Position numbers and translations under genes: made by a program. Positions 1-5,909 of a stretch of 13,894 bases of DNA are shown piece by piece. Location: contig DJYJ01000058.1 of assembly GCA_002450075.1 (NCBI GenBank), forward strand, positions 1 to 13,894. Direction: 5' to 3'. Origin of the DNA: Clostridiales bacterium UBA6981 (GTDB lineage: Bacteria > Bacillota > Clostridia > Oscillospirales > Oscillospiraceae). How positions within the stretch are numbered: position 1 is the stretch's first letter; each line of letters starts with the position of its first letter. The notes under the pieces are model-generated. The model worked only from the letters and a program-made list of their open reading frames with translations. It searched no databases and was not told the origin of the DNA.

Positions 1-21
1 CTAACAAATGGGGTGCTGTTC

Positions 22-48
22 AGCCGTGCACGGCTCCGGTGTTTTTTT
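22..48 (+). terminator. possible rho-independent terminator of a gene left of the window
   Basis: A self-complementary AGCCGTGCACGGCT (22-35) can fold into a 5-bp stem with a TGCA loop. It is followed after six bases by a run of seven T. Only the plus strand has the T-run, so it would end a rightward gene lying outside the window rather than the leftward peptidase gene. The stem is short and the gap before the T-run is long, so this is a weak call. Confidence 0.3.
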
Positions 49-57
49 CTTCTTCTG

Positions 58-1845
58 TTATGCCGCCTGGGCGATCGGCTCGGGATAGCCGATCGTGTCG
101 GCGATCACCTGGGCGATCGAGGCGAGCCCGCCCTCGGCAAAGGGGCTTTCCAGCCCGTTTTCCGTCACGGTCTCCATAAAGGTGTCATAGTCCCGGGGCA
201 TCATCTCAAAATATTTGTCGAGACCGCTTCCCGCTTCCCCAACCTCCAGCACGTAGAGCTGCATCGCGACGTCCAGCGACACGGGATAGGAGATGACGTA
301 AAATGGATACTCGAACAGGTGCGTGATGTCCATCCAGAAATACTGCATGAATTCCTCAAAGCCCTCCGGGCAATAACCGAAGTCCCTGGTGGCCTGCAGC
401 GCCAGCTCGTTGAGCTTTTCCGCGGTCAGCTCATCGGGGCCGATCGCGTGCGCCTTGCTTTCAAAGTCGGCAAAGGAGGCCTGCTGGATAAAGGTGTCAA
501 GCGCGTCGAGCATCTTGCCCGTGCGCAGCGCGTCGACATCCGACGCGGGCAGCAGACCGTCCATATGGGACAGCGAGAGGAACTCCAGTGCCTGGGAATA
601 GACCTCGGCGAGGTCGATGGTCTCGGCGGCGTCAAAGTTCGTGTAGGAGTCGGTGAAATGGCCGAACTCGTGGACAAAGGTGACAAGGTCGCGCGTCGTC
701 CCCTCGGGATTGAGGAAGACGAAGGGCGCGTCGTACATACTCAGATAGGTCTGGAAGGAGGTGTTGGCCTTGTATACGCTCGGCTCATAGTCACACAGCT
801 CGTATTTATCCATGAAGGAGAAGGCCTCGGTGCATCCGTGGCCGATGCTTTCGGCCACGCCGCGCAGCGCGGGGTACAAGTCCTCAGCGCTCAGCGGGGA
901 GTAGGTGATGCTGTAAGACAGCCCGCGCTCCTCCGCCCAGACGGAAATGGGAACGAGATAGGTCTTGACGTCGTCGATGAAAACGGCGGCATCGCCCGGC
1001 GTATAATCGCGGTCAAAGCCAAAGACGAATTCCATCTCCTCGGCGGTATCAAAGCCCATCGCCTTCGCCATGTCCTCGTGCACGCGCATGAGATCGATAT
1101 ACACCTCGGCCAGCGGCTCGTTATAGGTCTCGTAATAGGTCATCAGCGCGCCGAGATAATCATAATAGCCCTGCACGTCGCTGTAATCGGAGAGATCCTC
1201 AAGCAGCTCGTAAAAGGCAACCTCTTCGCCCTTCCATTCGATGACGGGGTCGGCCACGATGTCGCGGTAGCGGCTGACGAGCTCGCTCTCGCGCTGCATG
1301 AGCGCGACGGATTCGTCGTTGTAATAGGAGTCGTCCGGGTCGGCGTAATCCTCACAGAAGCCCTCCCAGAAATAGTCCTCCTCCAGCTCGGCGCCGAGCG
1401 GGGAGCCCGCGCAGGCGTAATACATCTCGTCGAAGAGCTGCGAGACGGTCGAGCTCTCGGTGCTGATCCACTCGTACTCCGCAGCGAAATATTCGTCGCG
1501 CAGATCCTTGCAGTTGTAGATGTTGGCAAGCGAGTACATCGTGGAGAATTCGTCATAGTCGTCCATGCAGACGTCCAGCAGCTCCTCTACCGCCTTGAGC
1601 TTTGCTCCGCTTTCGAGCGCCTCCTCGACCGCGGCGACGTCCGCGCTGAGCTCGTCGAGGTCGGGGCGGGCATAGTGCATCTCGCTGAATTTCAGCCCGT
1701 CCGGGTTGTGCTCGTTCGCGCCCTGCACCAGCTCGGCCAGCTTTTCGCCCAGCTTGCTGCCGAGATCGCCTCCCGGGATGCCGCAGCCGCACAGCAGTAC
1801 CAGCACCAGCAGCAGTGCGACAGCGACGGTCATTCTCTTCTTCAT
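58..1845 (-). CDS. exported lipoprotein metallopeptidase, M3 (oligoendopeptidase) type
   Basis: The 595-residue product is predicted to be a zinc peptidase anchored outside the membrane. Residues 1-21 form a lipoprotein signal: MKKRM, a Leu/Val-rich core and a lipobox LCGC with the modified Cys at 21. The zinc motif HEFGH is at 392-396, and E414 in DLAEVYSQALEF lines up with the third zinc ligand of M3 peptidases (compare EVPSQMLE in thimet oligopeptidase). A later YPFYVISYPVSL stretch resembles the substrate-binding C-terminal helices of that family. The start at 1845 is preferred over an in-frame ATG at 1869 because AAGGAG sits just upstream of it and the signal peptide begins there. Most M3 enzymes are cytosolic, so the lipoprotein form is uncommon. 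It is transcribed divergently from the pyrophosphatase gene and has no visible downstream partner in the window. Substrate is unknown; a role in peptide scavenging or cell-surface protein turnover is inference. Confidence 0.85.
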   Translation of the reverse strand: MKKRMTVAVALLLVLVLLCGCGIPGGDLGSKLGEKLAELVQGANEHNPDGLKFSEMHYARPDLDELSADVAAVEEALESGAKLKAVEELLDVCMDDYDEFSTMYSLANIYNCKDLRDEYFAAEYEWISTESSTVSQLFDEMYYACAGSPLGAELEEDYFWEGFCEDYADPDDSYYNDESVALMQRESELVSRYRDIVADPVIEWKGEEVAFYELLEDLSDYSDVQGYYDYLGALMTYYETYNEPLAEVYIDLMRVHEDMAKAMGFDTAEEMEFVFGFDRDYTPGDAAVFIDDVKTYLVPISVWAEERGLSYSITYSPLSAEDLYPALRGVAESIGHGCTEAFSFMDKYELCDYEPSVYKANTSFQTYLSMYDAPFVFLNPEGTTRDLVTFVHEFGHFTDSYTNFDAAETIDLAEVYSQALEFLSLSHMDGLLPASDVDALRTGKMLDALDTFIQQASFADFESKAHAIGPDELTAEKLNELALQATRDFGYCPEGFEEFMQYFWMDITHLFEYPFYVISYPVSLDVAMQLYVLEVGEAGSGLDKYFEMMPRDYDTFMETVTENGLESPFAEGGLASIAQVIADTIGYPEPIAQAA

Positions 1846-1873
1846 GGCCGATTCTCCTTGATCCGACAAATAA

Positions 1874-1891
1874 TGATAAAATATTTTATCA
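1874..1891. promoter_or_regulatory. perfect 18-bp palindrome, candidate operator in a divergent promoter region
   Basis: TGATAAAATATTTTATCA is a perfect inverted repeat with no spacer. It overlaps the likely -10 region of the leftward lipoprotein gene and lies about 40 bp upstream of the -35 box of the rightward pyrophosphatase gene. That position suits a dimeric repressor controlling the peptidase gene. No regulator gene is adjacent, and AT-rich palindromes can also occur by chance, so binding is inferred. Confidence 0.45.
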
Positions 1892-1906
1892 CAAAATGGC
1901 TGTGAA
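1878..1906 (-). promoter_or_regulatory. probable sigma-A promoter of the lipoprotein peptidase gene
   Basis: On the minus strand a TTCACA box (1901-1906) is followed by 17 bases and TATTTT (1878-1883). Transcription would begin near 1871, giving a leader of about 25 nt that includes the AAGGAG ribosome binding site. The -10 hexamer falls inside the 18-bp palindrome. Both boxes are only moderate matches. Confidence 0.4.
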
Positions 1907-1928
1907 GGGAAGAAGGGAAATCCCTCTC

Positions 1929-1957
1929 TTGAAAAGTGCGTGCCGGTCTCCTATAAT
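1929..1957 (+). promoter_or_regulatory. sigma-A promoter of the pyrophosphatase gene
   Basis: TTGAAA (1929-1934), a 17-base spacer and TATAAT (1952-1957) make a near-consensus vegetative promoter. The expected start near 1964 leaves a leader of about 30 nt, with GGGAGG at 1981-1986 as ribosome binding site eight bases before the ATG. A short AGGGA-AA-TCCCT inverted repeat (1914-1925) sits directly upstream of the -35 box. Confidence 0.8.
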
Positions 1958-1994
1958 AAGAAGCATCAAACGGAAAAAACGGGAGGATTGAAGC

Positions 1995-3608
1995 ATGGGT
2001 GAGATATTCGTCACCGGCCATCGCAACCCGGATACCGACGCGATCGTGGCCGCCATTTCCTATGCTGCGCTGCGCAACGCGCTCGGCGACAGAGAATACA
2101 GGGCGGCGAGGATCGGCTCGATCAACGATGAAACGGCGCGCATGCTCGAGCGCTTCGGCTTTGAGGCGCCGCAGTTCATCAAAAATATGCGCACGCAGGT
2201 CTGCGATCTCGACTATGACCGCCCGCCCGCGCTCCGCGGCACGGTCACGATGGATCTCGCCTGGCGCACGATGCGCGACGTCGAGACGTCAACGCTGCCG
2301 ATCGTCGACGAGGAAGGGAAGCTGCACGGTCTTCTCTCCGCCGGCGACATCGCGAGCTATGACATGCAGACGATCGCGAACAGCCGGATCGACGATCTGC
2401 CGGTGTTCAATCTGTTAAGCGTGCTCGAGGGCCAGCTCGTCAACGAAAACAGCTTTGTGATCGAATCGGTCTCCGGTGAGGTGCGCATCGCCGTGCCCCA
2501 GGCAATCGACGATCCGGCCGACGACGGGCGCGACTGCATCCTCATCTGCGGCGAGCAGCCGGACGTGATCGAAAAGGCGCTCGCGCGCGAGATCAACTGC
2601 CTCATCATCTGCCAGAGCGAGATCCGCCCGGAGTGGACGCGCAGCGCGGCGAACACCTGCATCGTCTCCACCCCGCTCGAGGCCCGCACGGCCGCGAGAC
2701 TGATCTACCAGGCGATCCCGGTCGAGCGCGTGTGCAAAACGGGCGCGATCGTCTCGTTCCATCTTTCGGACTATCTCGACGACGTGCGCGAGGTTCTGCT
2801 CAAGAGCCGCTATCGCTGTTATCCCGTGCTCGATGAAAACGAGCGGGTCGTCGGCACGCTCTCGCGCTTCCACCTGCTGCGCCCGCGCAGAAAGCGCGTC
2901 GTCCTGGTCGACCACAACGAGTCGGCCCAGTCCGTCCCCGGCCTTGACCAGGTCGAGATCATGGAGATCATCGACCACCACCGTCTGGCCGATATTCAGA
3001 CGGTCCAGCCGATCTCCGTACGCAACGAGCCGGTCGGCAGCACGAACACGATCATCACGGCAATGTATCAGGAGCTCGGCGTCATGCCCTCGCCGAAGAT
3101 GGCGGGGTTGATGGCGGCGGCGATCTTATCCGACACGGTCATGTTCAAGTCGCCGACCTGCACCAAGCGCGACATCGCGATGGCCGAACGGCTTGCGCGC
3201 ATCGCGCATATCTCGCTCGAGGAGCTGGGCAGGGAGCTGTTCTCTGTCCAGGGGACGGACGACAAGCCGATCGAGGAGCTCTTCCGCACCGACTACAAGG
3301 TTTTCCACATTGCCGAGCACAACATCGGCGTCAGCCAGATCACCTGCGCCGAGGCCGCCGGGCTGCTCGCGCGGCGGGAGGAATTCCTCGCGTATATGAC
3401 GAAGCTGAAAAAGGACAAGGAGTTCGACTTTGTGATCCTGATGATCACGGACGTGCTGCAGGAGGGCTCGCATATACTCTATGTCGGCGGCGACGACGCG
3501 ATGCAGCAGGCCTTTTCGGTCGAGCCGAAGGACAACTATATGTTCCTGCCCGGTGTGATGAGCCGCAAGAAGCAGATCATCCCGATGCTCACCGCACTCT
3601 GGGGATAA
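1995..3608 (+). CDS. ppaC: manganese-dependent inorganic pyrophosphatase with CBS and DRTGG regulatory domains
   Basis: The 537-residue protein is a family II (DHH superfamily) pyrophosphatase that hydrolyses PPi to phosphate in the cytosol and so drives biosynthetic reactions. The N-terminal GHRNPDTDAI carries metal ligands H9, D13 and D15. The rest of the DHH domain resumes after a long insert, with D306 (VDHNE), the DHH triad at 327-329 and D380 (ILSDTVMFKSPT). The C-terminal DHHA2 domain ends with the substrate-binding SRKKQIIP motif. The insert (about 70-297) looks like CBS (around TLPIVDEEGKLHGLLSAGDI), then a DRTGG-like segment, then a second CBS (YRCYPVLDENERVVGTLSRFHLL). In characterised relatives this insert binds AMP, ADP or diadenosine polyphosphates and changes activity. 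All catalytic residues I checked are present. The ATG at 1995 has a good ribosome binding site and promoter. It appears monocistronic. Confidence 0.95.
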   Translation: MGEIFVTGHRNPDTDAIVAAISYAALRNALGDREYRAARIGSINDETARMLERFGFEAPQFIKNMRTQVCDLDYDRPPALRGTVTMDLAWRTMRDVETSTLPIVDEEGKLHGLLSAGDIASYDMQTIANSRIDDLPVFNLLSVLEGQLVNENSFVIESVSGEVRIAVPQAIDDPADDGRDCILICGEQPDVIEKALAREINCLIICQSEIRPEWTRSAANTCIVSTPLEARTAARLIYQAIPVERVCKTGAIVSFHLSDYLDDVREVLLKSRYRCYPVLDENERVVGTLSRFHLLRPRRKRVVLVDHNESAQSVPGLDQVEIMEIIDHHRLADIQTVQPISVRNEPVGSTNTIITAMYQELGVMPSPKMAGLMAAAILSDTVMFKSPTCTKRDIAMAERLARIAHISLEELGRELFSVQGTDDKPIEELFRTDYKVFHIAEHNIGVSQITCAEAAGLLARREEFLAYMTKLKKDKEFDFVILMITDVLQEGSHILYVGGDDAMQQAFSVEPKDNYMFLPGVMSRKKQIIPMLTALWG

Positions 3609-3612
3609 GATA

Positions 3613-3661
3613 GTTTCCAGTTTCTAGTTTCTAGCTTCTAGTTTCCAGCTTTTCGTTTTTA
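3613..3661. repeat. heptanucleotide tandem repeat tract (GTTTCTA-like)
   Basis: Starting five bases after the pyrophosphatase stop codon there are seven head-to-tail 7-base units: GTTTCCA, GTTTCTA, GTTTCTA, GCTTCTA, GTTTCCA, GCTTTTC, GTTTTTA. The first five match the consensus at six or seven positions and the last two are decayed. The tract ends where the terminator region begins. It is not coding in any supported frame. Function is unknown; it may be a slippage-prone microsatellite or part of a dispersed repeat family. Confidence 0.8.
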
Positions 3662-3663
3662 AT

Positions 3664-3694
3664 AAAAAACCGCCGGGGCATGTTTGCCCCGGCG
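3664..3694 (-). terminator. rho-independent terminator of the PfkB kinase gene, possibly shared
   Basis: CGCCGGGGCA (3671-3680) pairs perfectly with TGCCCCGGCG (3685-3694) around a TGTT loop. On the minus strand the stem is followed by GTTTTTTATT, a good U-run, so it closes the leftward kinase transcript. On the plus strand the bases after the stem are only moderately T-rich (TTGCCATTTAT), so termination of the pyrophosphatase transcript here is possible but weaker. Confidence 0.85.
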
Positions 3695-3724
3695 TTGCCA
3701 TTTATATCATTTCAAAAACGAAAA

Positions 3725-4657
3725 TCAGTCTGCGACCTCGATATCAAGCCCAAGCTCCTGCGGGAGGAAGCGGGGGCAGACGTTTTCCGATACCGTGATG
3801 ACCGAGGCGGCCAGCTTCGTGCCGATCGCGACGGCCTCCGGCATCGTCTTGCCATAGGTCAGCCCGATCGCGGCGCCGGCACAGAAAGCGTCGCCCGCGC
3901 CGGTCGTGTCGCGAACGATCACGGTGCTCGCCGGATAGACCCCACGCTCGCCGTGCTTGTCGGCGTAGACCGCGCCGCGGCTGCCCATCGTGACGATCAT
4001 CGAGGGGAATTCGGCGTTGACGAGATTCTGCGAGAGCGTTTCGCACAGCTGCATCGGCGTGTAATCGGAGTAATCACTGACGAAAAGGATGCCCGCCTCC
4101 TGCACATTGCAGACAAAGCAGTCGATATCCTTGAGAAAATCGCGCCGCTGCGAGGCGATGGACATGTTCGCCACGACGGCGTAGACCTTTTTGCCGTATT
4201 TCTTGGCATACTTCAGCACGCGCTTGACGACCTCCTTGTCAAGGTCGATCTCGATGACGATGCTGTCGGCCCGGGAGAAGATTTCGTCTCCTTTCTCGTC
4301 AAGAAGCTGTACCAGCGCGTCCATCTTCGGACGCTTGGAGATCGAGCCGACGACGTCGCCGGTCTCGTCGAACACGGCCAGCCACATGCCCATGCCGTCC
4401 GGAGTCGTGACGACGTAATCGGTGTTCACGCGGTGATTGCGCAGCTTGCGCAGCACCTCGCCGCCCTCGGCCGTGTCGTCGACCATGCTGACGAAAACGG
4501 GCCGCAGCTCGACATTGGCGATATCCTCCGCCACGTTGCGTCCCACGCCGCCGTGCACGATCTGCACGCTGCCTGCGTTGCGCCCGCCGGGGATGTACAG
4601 ATCCTCGGGGAAGCCCTTGATGTCTACAAAAACGGTTCCTACAACAACGATCGCCAT
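3725..4657 (-). CDS. PfkB/ribokinase-family carbohydrate kinase, substrate unknown
   Basis: The 310-residue protein should phosphorylate a sugar, nucleoside or related alcohol with ATP in the cytosol. It opens with a beta strand and conserved Asp (MAIVVVGTVFVDI, D12), has the glycine-rich substrate region GGVGRN, and the C-terminal family signature DTTGAGDAFCAG, with catalytic base D256 and the anion-hole glycines intact. Length is normal for the family. The start at 4657 is chosen because the fold begins there; 15 upstream in-frame codons encode a Lys/Arg/Asn-rich stretch unlike the family. Its ribosome binding site is only a purine-rich GAGAGAGAA. It lies 93 bp downstream of the YgjP-like gene on the same strand, so co-transcription is likely, and it ends at a strong terminator. 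Nothing nearby identifies the substrate. Confidence 0.88.
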   Translation of the reverse strand: MAIVVVGTVFVDIKGFPEDLYIPGGRNAGSVQIVHGGVGRNVAEDIANVELRPVFVSMVDDTAEGGEVLRKLRNHRVNTDYVVTTPDGMGMWLAVFDETGDVVGSISKRPKMDALVQLLDEKGDEIFSRADSIVIEIDLDKEVVKRVLKYAKKYGKKVYAVVANMSIASQRRDFLKDIDCFVCNVQEAGILFVSDYSDYTPMQLCETLSQNLVNAEFPSMIVTMGSRGAVYADKHGERGVYPASTVIVRDTTGAGDAFCAGAAIGLTYGKTMPEAVAIGTKLAASVITVSENVCPRFLPQELGLDIEVAD

Positions 4658-4750
4658 GTTGTTCTCTCTCTTTCTCTGTTTGTGGTATTTGTGGTTTATC
4701 AAAGCACCGGGCTGCTGCGCCGCGGGAAAAACGCCCGTGCTCCCGTCCGG

Positions 4751-5461
4751 TCAGAACAAAAGCGGAGCAAGCTTCCTGAGCGCGGCGCGGCGCGCCTTCC
4801 AGTCCGGGATTACCCGTCCGAGCGCAGCATAGAAGGCGGGGGAGTGGTCGGCGTGCAGAAAATGCGTCAGCTCGTGCGCGGCGACGTATTCGATGTCCTC
4901 CTCCGGCACGGCGGCGAGCAGCGCGTTAAAGGTCACGACGGCGCGCTCGGGGCGGCAGTTGCCCCAGCACGAGCGCATCGCGCGCATCCGGATCTCCGGC
5001 CGCGGCACGCCAAGCGGGGCAAAGTGCGGGTAAAGCCTGTCGCACGCCGCGCGGCATAGCCGCTCGCTCTCGGCGCGGTACCACTTGCTGACCGCGCGCT
5101 CCACACGGCCGGGGTCATCGCTCTCGCGCAGCCGGACAAGCAGCTCGCCGCCGGAGAGGGAGACGGAGGGCCTGCCGCCCTGCTCGATCCGCAGCGCAAC
5201 TTCCCGCCCCAGGTAGAGGAGCCGCTTGCCGGAGACCCAGCGGCGCGCTGCCTTCTGCACGCTCTGCTCCGCGGCGCGCAGGAGCAGCTCGCCGCGCGAG
5301 AGCAAAAAGCGCTCAATCACGCTCCGCGGCACCCAGCGCGCCGCCGAAACATAGATTTCACCGCCGCGCACGCGCAGATTGATGTTCTTCACGCGCTTGC
5401 GCTCCAGCGTGTATTCGATCGGTTTTCCGTCGAGATAAAGGAGATGTTTCATATCTCTCAT
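4751..5461 (-). CDS. YgjP-like (WLM/SprT-related) zinc metallopeptidase
   Basis: The 236-residue product belongs to the YgjP/DUF45 group of predicted cytosolic zinc proteases. The N-terminal half is the basic beta-rich region typical of these proteins (YTLERKRVKNINLRVRGGEIYVSA). The C-terminal half carries HELTHFLHADHS, with metal ligands H196, H200 and H206 and catalytic E197, preceded by the family's WGNC segment (MRSCWGNCRPERAVVTFNALL). Length is usual for the family. The start at 5461 is preferred to in-frame ATGs at 5524 and 5452 because AGGAAG lies just upstream of it. Physiological substrate is unknown for most members. The neighbouring downstream kinase is probably in the same transcript, but I see no functional link. 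Confidence 0.85.
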   Translation of the reverse strand: MRDMKHLLYLDGKPIEYTLERKRVKNINLRVRGGEIYVSAARWVPRSVIERFLLSRGELLLRAAEQSVQKAARRWVSGKRLLYLGREVALRIEQGGRPSVSLSGGELLVRLRESDDPGRVERAVSKWYRAESERLCRAACDRLYPHFAPLGVPRPEIRMRAMRSCWGNCRPERAVVTFNALLAAVPEEDIEYVAAHELTHFLHADHSPAFYAALGRVIPDWKARRAALRKLAPLLF

Positions 5462-5791
5462 TATACTTCCTGCGCGGGAAAAGAACAAGAGCGAAAGCGT
5501 CCAGCGGCGCACTTGTAAGAACAAACTGCGCGGCGGAGAGCAAAATACTTTTTTTCATGCATTCCGCCTTTCAGAGAAAAAAGAATGCATCGAAATGAGT
5601 GCATTTTTCGCGGGAGGAGAAATGCGGAGAACGGACGGAAGAAAACGGGAACCCTTTGCGGCATAAACATTTTAAGAAAAAAACAGGCACAGATCGGATA
5701 AAAAGCTGAAAAATGGATCCGAAAAAAGCTTGTTGCATATTGCATAAAACACGGCGGCGGAATTTGTAGGATCATATGGAAATACAAAAAG

Positions 5792-5823
5792 TTGAACCAT
5801 TCAAGGGAAAAATAAAGTATAAT
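5792..5823 (+). promoter_or_regulatory. probable nifJ promoter with an inverted repeat at the -35 position
   Basis: TATAAT at 5818-5823 is a perfect -10 box. The nearest -35-like hexamer, TTGAAC (5792-5797), is 20 bases away, three more than ideal. It forms the left half of TTGAA-CCA-TTCAA (5792-5804), so a bound regulator could compensate for, or block, polymerase contact. The repeat is not an exact match to the FNR or Rex consensus as I know them. Confidence 0.5.
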
Positions 5824-5836
5824 AAAGAATAGCGAA

Positions 5837-5901
5837 GAGGGGAAACGCCTCCTTTCGACCGCTTTATGAATGAAAATCGAAAAAAGAAAATAAACAGGAG
5901 G
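5837..5901 (+). promoter_or_regulatory. nifJ leader with a sequence complementary to its ribosome binding site
   Basis: The ribosome binding site AGGAGG (5896-5901), eight bases before the ATG, can pair with CCTCCT (5848-5853) in the same leader. CCTC (5848-5851) can instead pair with GAGG just upstream (5837-5840). The two pairings exclude each other, so the leader could in principle expose or hide the ribosome binding site. Six base pairs over a 42-nt loop is marginal. Confidence 0.3.
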
Positions 5902-5909
5902 AAAACGCA

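Larger units (their letters stand above)
5462..5909. other. 448-bp AT-rich divergent intergenic region upstream of nifJ
   Basis: No convincing gene is present. The region is far richer in A and T than the flanking genes. Visible elements are an 8-bp inverted repeat ATGCATTC (5557-5564) / GAATGCAT (5583-5590), a tandem TTGCATA-TTGCATA (5733-5746), an inverted repeat TTGAA-CCA-TTCAA (5792-5804), a TATAAT at 5818-5823 and a leader of about 80 nt before nifJ. I could not find a convincing promoter for the leftward peptidase gene. Confidence 0.6.

Noticed and set aside
13..1905. 630-codon open frame on the plus strand opposite the lipoprotein peptidase gene
   Set aside because: The minus strand has a signal peptide, lipobox and zinc motif with a proper ribosome binding site. 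The plus-strand frame is His/Gly/Val-rich with no recognisable domain and no ribosome binding site, as expected for the mirror of a GC-rich gene.
3250..3270. CAGGGGACGGA inside the pyrophosphatase gene, resembling the REP-like repeat
   Set aside because: Only the GGGGACGG core matches; it codes for conserved protein and lacks the palindromic partner arm.
4658..4750. Imperfect GCACGGGC/GCCCGGTGC hairpin and ACCACAAAT/ACCACAAAC direct repeat between the YgjP-like and kinase genes
   Set aside because: The stem needs a bulge and a long loop and has no U-run, so it is not a credible terminator; the direct repeat is only two short copies. The TTGATA box lacks a usable -10 box.
3680..5059. 459-codon plus-strand frame across the kinase and YgjP-like genes
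   Set aside because: It starts inside the terminator stem and runs across two well-supported minus-strand genes and the gap between them; the protein is unlike any family I know.
5358..5558. 66-codon minus-strand frame starting MKKSILLSAAQFVL with AAGGCGG upstream, overlapping the YgjP-like gene start
   Set aside because: The start and ribosome binding site look fair, but most of the frame lies inside the peptidase gene in another frame and turns into Arg/Ala-rich shadow sequence. It could be a small leader peptide, but nothing else supports it.
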